64,000 bases of DNA, taken from positions 1 through 64,000 of the forward strand of contig NZ_WESE01000011.1 in assembly GCF_009184895.1 (NCBI RefSeq). Reading direction: 5' to 3'. The notes under the pieces were generated by a model. It did no database searches, was not told the DNA's origin, and saw only the letters and a program-made list of their open reading frames with translations. This DNA comes from Nostocoides sp. F2B08. Its GTDB lineage: Bacteria; Actinomycetota; Actinomycetes; Actinomycetales; Dermatophilaceae. Shown piece by piece: positions 36,807 through 45,550 of this stretch. A program made the translations under genes and the position numbers. Numbering within the stretch: position 1 is the first letter of the stretch; every line of letters begins with the position of its first letter.

Positions 36807-38129
36807 ATGAGTGACACCTGGGCCTTCGAGACCCGACAGATCCACGCCGGTCAGCAGCCGGACTCGGCGACCGGCGCCCGGGCGCTGCCGATCTACCAGA
36901 CCACCTCGTACGTCTTCAACGACACCGAGCATGCGGCGAACCTGTTCGGGCTCAAGGAGTTCGGCAACATCTACACCCGGCTGATGAACCCGACGACCGA
37001 CGTCGTCGAGCAGCGGATCGCCAGCCTCGAGGGCGGTGTCGGCGCGCTGCTGCTCGCGAGCGGCCAGTCCGCCGAGACCCTCGCCATCCTCAACATCGCC
37101 GAGGCCGGCGACCACGTCGTCGCCAGTCCGAGTCTGTACGGCGGGACGTTCAACCTGCTCAAGTTCACCCTGCCGAAGTTCGGCATCCAGGTGGACTTCG
37201 TCGACGACCCGACGTCCCTGGAGTCCTGGCGGGCGGCGCTGCGGCCGAACACCAAGCTGCTGTTCGGCGAGACGATCGCCAACCCCAAGGGTGAGGTCCT
37301 CGACATCGAGGGGATCGCCGGAGTCGCCCACGACCACGGCGTGCCCCTCGTCGTCGACAACACGATCGCGACACCGTTCCTCATCCGTCCCCTGGAGTGG
37401 GGGGCCGACATCGTCGTGCACTCGGCCACGAAGTATCTCGGCGGCCACGGCACCTCGATCGCCGGCGCGATCGTCGACGGCGGTCGCTTCGACTTCGCCG
37501 CCGACCCGGAGAAGTTCCCCAACTACAACACTCCGGAGGAGAGCTACCACGGCCTGCGCTACGGCCCCGACCTCGGTGTCGGGAGCCCGTTCGGGGCCAA
37601 CCTGTCCTTCATCCTCAAAGCACGCGTGCAGCTGCTGCGCGACATCGGCCCGGCAGTCTCCCCCTTCAACGCCTTCCTCGTGGCGCAGGGCATCGAGACG
37701 CTGAGCCTGCGCATGGAGCGGCACATCGAGAACACCCACAAAGTGGCCGCCTTCCTCACCGGCCACGACCAGGTCGAGAAGGTCATCTGGGCCTCGTTGC
37801 CGGACGGGCCGACCCACGACCTGGCGCAGAAGTACTCCCCGAAGGGTGCCGGCGCGGTGATCTCGTTCGAGATCGCCGGTGGCGTCGAGGCCGGTCGACG
37901 CTTCGTCGAGGGGCTCTCCCTGCACAGCCACGTCGCGAACATCGGCGACGTCCGGTCCCTCGCGATCCACCCCGCCACGACGACCCACTCCCAGGGCACC
38001 GACGAGGGCCGGCTCGCCGCGGGGGTGACCCCGGGCCTCGTGCGCCTCGCGGTCGGCCTCGAGCACATCGACGACATCGTCGCGGATCTCGAGGCGGGCT
38101 TCGCGGCGGCGGCCGCGAGCGACGCCTGA
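36807..38129 (+). CDS. metY: O-acetylhomoserine sulfhydrylase
   Basis: A 440-residue PLP enzyme of the Cys/Met metabolism family, expected to make homocysteine from O-acetylhomoserine and sulfide. It has TRQIHAGQQPD near residue 9, the long-form loop around GNIYTRLMNPTTDV near 53, the PLP lysine motif SATKYLGGHGTS near 211, and the extra segment (PNYNTPEESYHGL near 236) that marks the sulfhydrylase rather than cystathionine lyases. Length is typical. It is under SAM-IV riboswitch control and pairs functionally with metX at 51 kb. Confidence 0.9.
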   Translation: MSDTWAFETRQIHAGQQPDSATGARALPIYQTTSYVFNDTEHAANLFGLKEFGNIYTRLMNPTTDVVEQRIASLEGGVGALLLASGQSAETLAILNIAEAGDHVVASPSLYGGTFNLLKFTLPKFGIQVDFVDDPTSLESWRAALRPNTKLLFGETIANPKGEVLDIEGIAGVAHDHGVPLVVDNTIATPFLIRPLEWGADIVVHSATKYLGGHGTSIAGAIVDGGRFDFAADPEKFPNYNTPEESYHGLRYGPDLGVGSPFGANLSFILKARVQLLRDIGPAVSPFNAFLVAQGIETLSLRMERHIENTHKVAAFLTGHDQVEKVIWASLPDGPTHDLAQKYSPKGAGAVISFEIAGGVEAGRRFVEGLSLHSHVANIGDVRSLAIHPATTTHSQGTDEGRLAAGVTPGLVRLAVGLEHIDDIVADLEAGFAAAAASDA

Positions 38130-38195
38130 GCCGTCCCGAAACGGGCCTGTGGATAACCCGCAGGCGTCGTCGCCGGACTGTGGCAGCGTGTCGCC

Positions 38196-38483
38196 ATGGC
38201 AACCCTGCGTGTCGACGGTGCCGCGGTCGCGGCGCTCGGTGAGGACCTCCGCGAGGTGGCGGAGGTCCTCACCGACCTCGACGGGGTCGGGGTCCACGCG
38301 GGCGACCTCGGCGACGTGTCGGTGGCCCGCGCCCTCGACGAGCTCCTCGGCAACTGGACCGCGGTCCGGGTCGAGCTCGTGAGCGGACTGACCGCCCTGG
38401 CGTCGGCCGCGGGTGAGGCGGGCGCCGCATACCTCCAGGTCGAGGCGGAGGTCGGAGCGATGTTCGGTGGCGTTCGTGGGTAG
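38196..38483 (+). CDS. WXG100-like small protein
   Basis: A 95-residue helical protein with the size and two-helix pattern of WXG100/ESAT-6-like substrates: helices around residues 10-30 and 42-90, with NWTAVRVEL near the turn in place of the strict WxG. No signal peptide. Its end overlaps the next gene by 17 bp, which has a WESPAG motif of the T7SS-substrate superfamily. Together they look like an EsxA-like partner plus a larger substrate; no secretion-machinery gene is in the window. Confidence 0.6.
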   Translation: MATLRVDGAAVAALGEDLREVAEVLTDLDGVGVHAGDLGDVSVARALDELLGNWTAVRVELVSGLTALASAAGEAGAAYLQVEAEVGAMFGGVRG

Positions 38484-39729
38484 CGGGATGACCCTCGGCG
38501 GATCGCTGGTGCCCGTGAGCGGCAGCACGGCGGGGATCCGGTCGATGGCCGACGGGCTGCGCGCCGTGGCTCTGCGGGTCGGGCTCGTGGGCGAGCGGCT
38601 CGCCGACCTGCGCGGCGCCGCCGCGTGGGAGAGTCCCGCGGGAGACCGGTTCGCGGTCGCGCTCGGGGTGCTGCCCCCGGCGCTCGACCAGGTCCGGCAC
38701 CGCTACCTGGCAGCCGCCGACGCGCTCGACGAGTTCGCCGGTCACCACGACCGGGCCGCGTCGGAGACCGAGCGGCAGGCGGTGGCGCATCGCGCGGCGC
38801 TCGACGACGTCCACGCCATCGAGGACGAGATCACCCGGGCCGCGGCCGAGCCCGGCGGGGAGCACCGAGTGCCGGACCTGTATGCGCGGCAACGGGCCGC
38901 GATCGCGCGCGGCACGGCGGCGGAGGAGGAGTTCGGGGCGCAGTGGCGGTGGTTCGACGCGGCGGCTGCCGAGTGCGCCACCCGGCTGCGAGCGGCCGCC
39001 CAGGACGGGATCGTCGACACCGGCGACTACGAGGCTCTGCGCCGCGTGCGGGACCTGGCGCAGGACCTGACGTCGGCCTTCGGAGTCGCCGGCATGCTTC
39101 CCACCCCGGTCAAGGCGTTCTCGGCGGCTGCTGCGGGGGTCGGGGCGGGGGTCGTCATGGCGGCGGACACCCTTCTGCTGCTCGGCTACGACGAGGGCTC
39201 GTGGTCGGCTTTGGTCGAGACCGCTGGGTGGAACCTCGCCGGTCGGGGCGCCGCGACGATGTCGAGCGCGGCGGGGATCGGAGCGGTCAAGGGCCTCGAC
39301 GGACGATGGCGCGGACAGCACCTGGCGACGGGCGACCGGCTCCGACAGGGACGGGACGAAGTACGCACACAGTCCGCCCGCCAGCGGGCCGCCCTGCGCA
39401 CGCCGGTGGCCGACCGGGAGCTCTACTCGCCGCGGACGGGAGGCACCCGACCCGCGACGATCGGTCCGCGTCAGCGGGCCCACGTCCGCCTCGTCCGAGC
39501 CGTGGAGGACCGGATCGCGGTCAAGGTGGCGGGCGTCAACGACCGATGGCGGATGGCCGCCTCGGGGGGCTCCAACGCTGTCGTGCTGCAGGTGGGTGCC
39601 GACGCGGTGCGGGTTGCGGCGGCGGCTCGGGCGACCGAGCAGCACGTCCGGTCTGCCCGTGAGACGGTCCCCGCCGCGGCCGAGCGGACGAGGGACCGCT
39701 GGCAGGCGTGGCGCGAGGGCGACCGCTAG
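38467..39729 (+). CDS. T7SS-like substrate or WXG-superfamily protein
   Basis: A 420-residue mainly helical protein. Residues 20-110 resemble the N-terminal WXG/LXG-type domain of type VII secreted proteins: two long helices joined at AAWESPAGDRF near 55. A hydrophobic alanine/glycine-rich segment (about 215-265) follows and then a long basic C-terminal half without any toxin motif I recognise. The GTG at 38467 is preferred (GGAG 9 nt upstream, overlap with the small partner gene); a GTG at 38476 and an ATG at 38488 are alternatives. An adhesin, toxin or structural role is possible. Confidence 0.55.
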   Translation: MAFVGSGMTLGGSLVPVSGSTAGIRSMADGLRAVALRVGLVGERLADLRGAAAWESPAGDRFAVALGVLPPALDQVRHRYLAAADALDEFAGHHDRAASETERQAVAHRAALDDVHAIEDEITRAAAEPGGEHRVPDLYARQRAAIARGTAAEEEFGAQWRWFDAAAAECATRLRAAAQDGIVDTGDYEALRRVRDLAQDLTSAFGVAGMLPTPVKAFSAAAAGVGAGVVMAADTLLLLGYDEGSWSALVETAGWNLAGRGAATMSSAAGIGAVKGLDGRWRGQHLATGDRLRQGRDEVRTQSARQRAALRTPVADRELYSPRTGGTRPATIGPRQRAHVRLVRAVEDRIAVKVAGVNDRWRMAASGGSNAVVLQVGADAVRVAAAARATEQHVRSARETVPAAAERTRDRWQAWREGDR

Positions 39730-39804
39730 CTCGACCCGCGGGAGCGATGTCTCACATCGCGGGAGACCTTCGGGACGGCTCGACATCAGGCGACGCGGAT
39801 CCTC

Positions 39805-39810
39805 TACGGT
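39805..39810 (+). promoter_or_regulatory. Promoter of the second SAM-IV transcript
   Basis: TACGGT, with a TCGACA element at 39780-39785 nineteen nt upstream. Transcription should start just before the riboswitch. Confidence 0.45.
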
Positions 39811-39817
39811 TGAGCCA

Positions 39818-39929
39818 GGTCATGAGTGCCAGCGCCAAGCCCCGGCTCGCTGGCCGGCAACCCTCCTTCCGCGGTGGGGTGCTCCGGGTGACGACCTGGC
39901 CGACGGACGCCCGTCCGGCGGCAAGCGCG
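39818..39929 (+). promoter_or_regulatory. SAM-IV riboswitch, copy 2 (class V aminotransferase)
   Basis: Same ordered core as copy 1: GGTCATGAGTGCCAGC at 39818-39833, CCCCGGCT, GCTGGCCGGCAACCCTCC at 39850-39867, GCGGTGGGGTGCTCCGGGTGA at 39871-39891 (given in parts), GACC and GCAAGCGCG at 39921-39929. One T for C substitution in the GGGGTGC(C/T)CC segment sits opposite a position that can pair as G-U. The gene it controls begins 69 nt downstream with its own AGGAG site. Confidence 0.88.
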
Positions 39930-39998
39930 GACCCGTGGTGAACCCTCCGATCCAAGGTCGGTCGACGCCTCCGGGTCCATCAGGACCAGGAGATCTCC

Positions 39999-41393
39999 AT
40001 GTCGACCATCGCTACCGACCCTCGACCGCTCGCCGCCGGTCCGGGCCTCCACGTCGCCGGGCCGAGCCCCGTGCCGACCACGCTCGCGGCGGGGCTCACC
40101 TGTCGGCTCGCCGACGGACGGGTCGTCGAGCACGCCAACCTCGACCACGGTGCATCCGCACCGGCCCTGACGACCGTCAAGCAGGCCGTCGACTCCGCGA
40201 CCCGAAGCTACGCGTCGGTGCACCGGGGGAAGGGCCACGCCTCCCAGGTGTCGAGCCGCTACTACGAGGCCGCCCGCGACGAGGTAGGCCGGTTCGTCGG
40301 CGCCCGGAGCCACGACATCGTCGTGTTCACCCGCCACACCACGGACTCGATGAACCTCCTGGCCTCCGCCCTGCCGGCCGGGACAATCGTCTTCGTCTTC
40401 GAGTCCGAGCACCACGCGACCCTCCTGCCCTGGGCACCTGAGACGACCGTCCGCCTGCCGATCCCGCACACGGTCGAGGAAGCCGGCGAGATCCTCGAGG
40501 CCGCCCTGGCGGCACACCCGGCGGCCCATCGTCTGGTGGCCCTCACGGCCGCCTCGAACGTCACCGGCGAGGTGTGGCCGCTGCACCGGCTGACCCCCAT
40601 CGCCCGACTCCACGGCGCACGAGTGGTCATCGACGCGGCCCAGCTCGCGCCTCACCGGCCGGTCGACCTGCGCCGGCTCGGGGCCGACTGGGTCGCCTTC
40701 TCCGGGCACAAGCTCTACGCACCGTACGGAGCGGGAGTCCTCGTCGGCCGCCGCGACTGGCTCGACGCGGCCGACCCCTACCTCCGCGGCGGCGGAGCCT
40801 CGGTCGCGGCCACGCGCACTCACGTCGCGTGGCACCGCGGGCCGGCGCGCCACGAGGGCGGAAGCCCCAACGTCCTCGGCGCGGTCGCGCTCGCGGCGGC
40901 CTGTGCCACGTTCACCCGGCACCGGGCCGCGATCGAGGATCACGAGCGCGCGCTCTTCGAGGGCCTGCAGGACGCGCTGGCGGCGATCCCCGGGGTGCGT
41001 ACCCACAGCCTCTTCGGCGCCGAGCACGACCGGGTCCCCGTCGTCACCTTCACCGTCGAGGGGCTGGACGCCGACCTCGTCGCGACGATCCTCTCCGTCG
41101 AGCACGGCATCGGGGTCCGGGACGGCCGGTTCTGCGCCCACCTGCTCGTCGACGAGCTGCTCGGGCGGGCAGGAACGGCCATCGGGTCGGGCGCCCAGCA
41201 GCGGAGTGCGGGCGCCGGGTCGGCTGTCCGGGTCAGCCTCGGGCTCGGCAACCGCCCGGAGCACGTCGAGCGCCTCGTCGCCGCCGTGCGCGATCTCGCG
41301 GAACGCGGGCCTCGGCGCACGTGGCGCCGCGACGTGCAGGGCGTCTGGCGCACCCCCGGCGTTCCGGAGGCGCCCATCGACCTCCCGTGGTGA
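39999..41393 (+). CDS. Class V aminotransferase / cysteine desulfurase-like protein
   Basis: A 464-residue PLP-dependent protein of the class V aminotransferase fold. HANLDHGASAPAL near residue 45 is the N-terminal motif, VVFTRHTTDSMNLLA near 107 lines the cofactor, VIDAAQLAPHRPVD near 210 carries the cofactor Asp, and SGHKLYAPYGAGVLVG near 230 contains the PLP lysine. A cysteine near residue 380 in DGRFCAHLL may be catalytic. The fold is shared by cysteine desulfurases, selenocysteine lyases and isopenicillin epimerases. Its placement behind a SAM-IV riboswitch points to sulfur-amino-acid metabolism, for example salvage of sulfur from a cysteine or homocysteine derivative. Confidence 0.8.
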   Translation: MSTIATDPRPLAAGPGLHVAGPSPVPTTLAAGLTCRLADGRVVEHANLDHGASAPALTTVKQAVDSATRSYASVHRGKGHASQVSSRYYEAARDEVGRFVGARSHDIVVFTRHTTDSMNLLASALPAGTIVFVFESEHHATLLPWAPETTVRLPIPHTVEEAGEILEAALAAHPAAHRLVALTAASNVTGEVWPLHRLTPIARLHGARVVIDAAQLAPHRPVDLRRLGADWVAFSGHKLYAPYGAGVLVGRRDWLDAADPYLRGGGASVAATRTHVAWHRGPARHEGGSPNVLGAVALAAACATFTRHRAAIEDHERALFEGLQDALAAIPGVRTHSLFGAEHDRVPVVTFTVEGLDADLVATILSVEHGIGVRDGRFCAHLLVDELLGRAGTAIGSGAQQRSAGAGSAVRVSLGLGNRPEHVERLVAAVRDLAERGPRRTWRRDVQGVWRTPGVPEAPIDLPW

Positions 41394-41407
41394 GCGGGAC
41401 GCGCCCG

Positions 41408-41426
41408 GGGGCCCTGCGGCAGGGCC
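41408..41426 (+). terminator. Short hairpin after the aminotransferase gene
   Basis: Seven-bp stem (GGCCCTG with CAGGGCC) and a 3-nt loop, 15 bp beyond the stop codon. Moderately convincing. Confidence 0.45.
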
Positions 41427-41469
41427 ACTCGAGTGACGTGCGCGCACCGAGAACCCGAGGTGCCCGACG

Positions 41470-41475
41470 TATCCT
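41470..41475 (+). promoter_or_regulatory. Leaderless -10 box of hrpA
   Basis: TATCCT followed by 6 nt and the ATG at 41482. Confidence 0.55.
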
Positions 41476-41481
41476 GGGCCG

Positions 41482-44400
41482 ATGCCCCTGGCCGCAGCGC
41501 GATCCGGCGGGCGGCCCAGGTCGGGCGCCTCCGACCCGACCCCCTGGCAGGGCCGTCCGGACCTGCTCGGCTACCCCGAGGAGCTGCCGGTCGTCGCGGC
41601 CCACGACGAGATCCTCGCGGCGATCCGGGACAACCAGGTGGTCGTGATCGCCGGCGAGACCGGGTCGGGCAAGACCACGCAGATCCCGAAGATCTGCCTC
41701 GAGCTGGGTCGTGGGGCCGACGGGACGATCGGGCACACCCAGCCCCGACGGATCGCGGCCCGCTCCGTCGCCGAGCGCGTCGCCGAGGAGCTCGGGGTCG
41801 ACCTCGGCGCGGAGGTCGGCTACCAGGTCCGGTTCACCGACCGCTCCACCCGCGACACCCGCCTGAAGGTGATGACCGACGGAATCCTGCTCGGTGAGCT
41901 GCAGCGCGACCGCGACCTGCGTCGCTACGACACGATCATCATCGACGAGGCGCACGAGCGCAGCCTGACGATCGACTTCATCCTCGGCTATCTCAGGTCG
42001 CTCCTGCCTCGCCGTCCGGACCTGAAGGTCGTCGTCACGTCCGCCACGATCGACCCGGAGCGCTTCGCTCGACACTTCACGACAGACCCGAGCCGACCGG
42101 TCCCGGTCATCGGGGTCTCCGGCCGGACCTATCCGGTCGAGATCCGCTACCGACCGCTGGTCGAGCGGGACGAGGAAGGCCGCACCACCGCCGACCGCGA
42201 CCAGGTCACGGCGATCTGCGAGGCCGTCGAGGAGCTGTGGACCGAGCGGGCGCCGGGACCCGGCGGCCAGGACATCCTCGTGTTCCTCTCGGGCGAGCGG
42301 GAGATCCGAGATGCCGCCGAGGCGCTGCGCGGGATGGAGCTGCCGCGAACCGACATCCTCCAGCTGTACTCCCGGCTCTCCGCCGCCGAGCAGCACCGGG
42401 TGTTCGAGCGCGGCTCCAATCGGCGGATCATCCTGGCCACCAACGTCGCCGAGACCTCGATCACGGTTCCCGGCATCCGCTATGTCGTCGACACGGGCAC
42501 CGCGCGGATCTCCCGCTACAGCCAGCGGACCAAGGTCCAGCGGTTGCCGATCGAGGCGATCTCCCAGGCCAGCGCCACCCAGCGCTCCGGACGGTGCGGC
42601 CGCCTCGCCGACGGCATCGCGATCCGTCTGTACGGCGAGGAGGACTTCGAGTCCCGGCCCGCCTTCACCGAGCCCGAGATCCTGCGCACCTCGCTCGCCG
42701 CCGTCATCCTCCAGATGACCTCGCTCGGCCTCGGCGACGTCGCGCGGTTCCCCTTCATCGACGCGCCGGACTCGCGACAGGTCGCCGACGGTCTCCGGCT
42801 CCTCGAGGAGCTGCATGCGATCGAGGACGCCCAGGTGAGCGGACGCGCGGACCGGCGGAGGGGTCGGGACCGACGCGGAGGGCGAGGGGAGCGCAGACGG
42901 CTCACCGCATACGGACGTATGCTCGCGAGACTCCCGCTGGACCCCCGCCTCGGGCGGATGCTCATCGAGGCCGACCGACGTGGCTGCACGGCGGAGGTCC
43001 TCGTCATCGTCGCGGCGCTTTCCATCCAGGACGTCCGGGAGCGGCCGACCGACCAGCAGACTCAGGCCGACCAGGCCCACGCCCGCTTCAAGGCGACGGG
43101 TGCAGGTGAGGGAAGTGACTTCGCCTCGGTCCTCGCCCTGTGGCGCTATCTCAAGGCGCAGCAGAAGGCGCTGTCCGGCAGCGCGTTCCGCCGGATGTGC
43201 AAGGCCGAGTTCCTGCACTACCTTCGGGTGCGCGAGTGGCAGGACCTGCACACCCAGCTCGTCTCGGCTTGCAAGGACGTCAAGCTCGACCCCCGCCGCT
43301 CGACGGCGGCGCCCGACGCGGACCCGGACTGGGACCGGATCCACCAGGCCCTGCTCGCAGGGCTGCTCTCGCACGTCGGACTGCGCGACGAGCGCACCCG
43401 CGACTACCTCGGTGCTCGCGGAGCGCGCTTCGCGATCCAACCGGGGTCCGTGCTCTTCCGACGCCAGCCCGACTACGTCATGGCGGCCGAGCTCGTCGAG
43501 ACCACGCGCCTGTGGGCACGCACCAACGCCCGGATCGACCCGCGGTGGGCCGAGGAGCTCGGCGCCCACCTGGTGAAGCGGTCCTACGCCGAGCCGCACT
43601 GGTCCCGCGCCCAGGGGTCGGTGCTCGCGCGCGAACGGGTCACCATGTACGGCGTCCCGCTCGCGGTGGACCGGCGTGTGCAGTACGGCCGGATCGACCC
43701 GGAGGAGGCGCGCGAGCTGTTCATCCGGCACGCTCTCGTCGAGGGCGACTGGGACACCCGGCACCGTTTCCTCGCCGACAATGCCCGCTTGCGCACCGAG
43801 CTCGAGGAACTGGAGGAGCGATCCCGCCGCCGTGACATCGTCGTCGGCGACGAGGTGGTCTACGACTTCTACGACCGTCGCATCCCGCCCGACGTCGTCT
43901 CCGGACGGCACTTCGACTCGTGGTGGAAGAAGGCCGGTCGCACCACGCCGGACCTGTTGACCATGACGCCCGACCTGCTGACCCGCGAGGAGGCCGACGA
44001 CGTCAGCGAGCGGGACTACCCCCTGCGCTGGAGCCAGGGGGAGATCGACCTGTCGGTCGGCTACCAGTTCAACCCCGGGGCGACCGACGACGGCGTCACG
44101 GTGACCGTTCCCGTCGGGGTGCTCAACCAGGTCCGGCCCGAGGACTTCGAGTGGCAGGTCCCCGGGTTGCGTGGCGAGCTCGTCACCGCACTGATCAGGA
44201 CCCTCCCCAAGGAGCTGCGCCGCCGGCTCGTGCCGGCGCCCGACCACGCGGCGAAGGTGCTGCGCGACCTCCACGAGGGGCGCGGGCGCCTCGTCGACGA
44301 GGTCGCCCGGCTCGTGCAGGAGCAGACCGGGGTGCCCGTGAAGACGGCCGACTTCGACCTCGCCCGGCTGCCGGACCACGTGCGGGTCACGTTCGCCGTC

Positions 44401-45402
44401 ACCGACGACTCGGGCCGCGTCATCGGCCGCGACAAGGATCTCGACGCACTGCGGGAGCGGCTGGCGCCGGAGGTCCGAGCCTCCGCCGAGTCGATCAGCG
44501 CGGCCGTGGGCATCGAACGGGCGGGCCTGCGGACGTGGGACCTGGGTCATCTCCCGGACGGACGTCTACCCGAGGAGATCCGGACGGTCGTCGGAGGGCT
44601 CGAGGTCGTCAGCCACCCGGCGCTGGTCGATGAGCACGACAGCGTCCGGTTGACGACACTCCCGGACCGGGCCGAGGCCGAGGCCGCGACGCGACTCGGG
44701 GTCCGGCGGCTCCTCCTGCTCGGCACCAGTCCGCCGTGGAAGCGGGTCCTTGCCCGGCTGGGAAACACCCAGAAGCTCGCCCTCGGACACAACCCCCACG
44801 GCAGCGTCCCGGCGCTGCTCGAGGACTGCCTCGCCGCCGCCGTCGACGACATCGTCGCCGAGCGCCTGCCCGCGGACGCGGTGGTCCGCACCCCAGAGCA
44901 GTTCGCCGACGTCCTGGGCGCGGTGCGCACCCATGCGGCGACGCGCGTGCTCCTCGTCATCGAGGACGTCGAGCCGGTGCTCACTCTCGCCGCCGGCGTC
45001 CGCGCCGATCTCGCCCGGCCCCGCCCGCCGGCGATGGCGGCCACCGTGGCCGACGCCCGGGCCCAGCTCGACAGCCTGATCCGACCCGGCTTCGTCGCCA
45101 CTACGGGCGTGGCCCGGCTGCCGCATCTGCGGCGGTACCTCACCGGCATCCAGGTCCGGATGGAGCGTGCCGACGAGTCACCGAGTCGTGACGCCGGCCT
45201 TCAGAGCGGCATCGACGAGGTCGAGACCGCCTATGCCGATCTTCTCGACTCCCTGAGTCCGGGACGCGCCCGTGCGGCGGATGTCCGGGACATCGCGTGG
45301 ATGATCGAGGAGCTGCGGGTCGGCACCTTCGCCCAGCGCCTGGGCACGGCGCATCCGGTCTCCGTCAAGCGGGTGTTGAACGCCATCCGAGCGGTGGACT
45401 GA
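41482..45402 (+). CDS. hrpA: ATP-dependent RNA helicase HrpA
   Basis: A 1306-residue DEAH-box RNA helicase. The helicase core covers residues 35-400 with Walker A GETGSGKTTQIPK near 58, TQPRRIAARSVAERV near 85, DEAHERSLTIDF near 155, SATID near 189 and the motif V/VI region (TNVAETSITVPGIRYVVD near 318 in two pieces; QRSGRCGRL near 361). Winged-helix, ratchet and the long C-terminal DUF3418-type part follow, as in full-length bacterial HrpA. A leaderless start is supported. It is monocistronic, with the riboswitch unit upstream. Confidence 0.93.
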   Translation: MPLAAARSGGRPRSGASDPTPWQGRPDLLGYPEELPVVAAHDEILAAIRDNQVVVIAGETGSGKTTQIPKICLELGRGADGTIGHTQPRRIAARSVAERVAEELGVDLGAEVGYQVRFTDRSTRDTRLKVMTDGILLGELQRDRDLRRYDTIIIDEAHERSLTIDFILGYLRSLLPRRPDLKVVVTSATIDPERFARHFTTDPSRPVPVIGVSGRTYPVEIRYRPLVERDEEGRTTADRDQVTAICEAVEELWTERAPGPGGQDILVFLSGEREIRDAAEALRGMELPRTDILQLYSRLSAAEQHRVFERGSNRRIILATNVAETSITVPGIRYVVDTGTARISRYSQRTKVQRLPIEAISQASATQRSGRCGRLADGIAIRLYGEEDFESRPAFTEPEILRTSLAAVILQMTSLGLGDVARFPFIDAPDSRQVADGLRLLEELHAIEDAQVSGRADRRRGRDRRGGRGERRRLTAYGRMLARLPLDPRLGRMLIEADRRGCTAEVLVIVAALSIQDVRERPTDQQTQADQAHARFKATGAGEGSDFASVLALWRYLKAQQKALSGSAFRRMCKAEFLHYLRVREWQDLHTQLVSACKDVKLDPRRSTAAPDADPDWDRIHQALLAGLLSHVGLRDERTRDYLGARGARFAIQPGSVLFRRQPDYVMAAELVETTRLWARTNARIDPRWAEELGAHLVKRSYAEPHWSRAQGSVLARERVTMYGVPLAVDRRVQYGRIDPEEARELFIRHALVEGDWDTRHRFLADNARLRTELEELEERSRRRDIVVGDEVVYDFYDRRIPPDVVSGRHFDSWWKKAGRTTPDLLTMTPDLLTREEADDVSERDYPLRWSQGEIDLSVGYQFNPGATDDGVTVTVPVGVLNQVRPEDFEWQVPGLRGELVTALIRTLPKELRRRLVPAPDHAAKVLRDLHEGRGRLVDEVARLVQEQTGVPVKTADFDLARLPDHVRVTFAVTDDSGRVIGRDKDLDALRERLAPEVRASAESISAAVGIERAGLRTWDLGHLPDGRLPEEIRTVVGGLEVVSHPALVDEHDSVRLTTLPDRAEAEAATRLGVRRLLLLGTSPPWKRVLARLGNTQKLALGHNPHGSVPALLEDCLAAAVDDIVAERLPADAVVRTPEQFADVLGAVRTHAATRVLLVIEDVEPVLTLAAGVRADLARPRPPAMAATVADARAQLDSLIRPGFVATTGVARLPHLRRYLTGIQVRMERADESPSRDAGLQSGIDEVETAYADLLDSLSPGRARAADVRDIAWMIEELRVGTFAQRLGTAHPVSVKRVLNAIRAVD

Positions 45403-45550
45403 GGGCCTGTCGCCCACCCTGCCGGTCGGCCGAGGTGCTGGGTCGGGAATGCGGACAGCGCGCATACTCGTTGGACAGGTAGTTCCCGACATGTCCGGCG
45501 GCGACGTTCCGACGGACGACCCGACACCGACGACACGAGAGGCTGGCCCC

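Noticed and set aside
41233-44550. 1105-residue open frame on the minus strand
   Set aside because: Antisense shadow of the aminotransferase end and hrpA; composition is the mirror of the coding strand.
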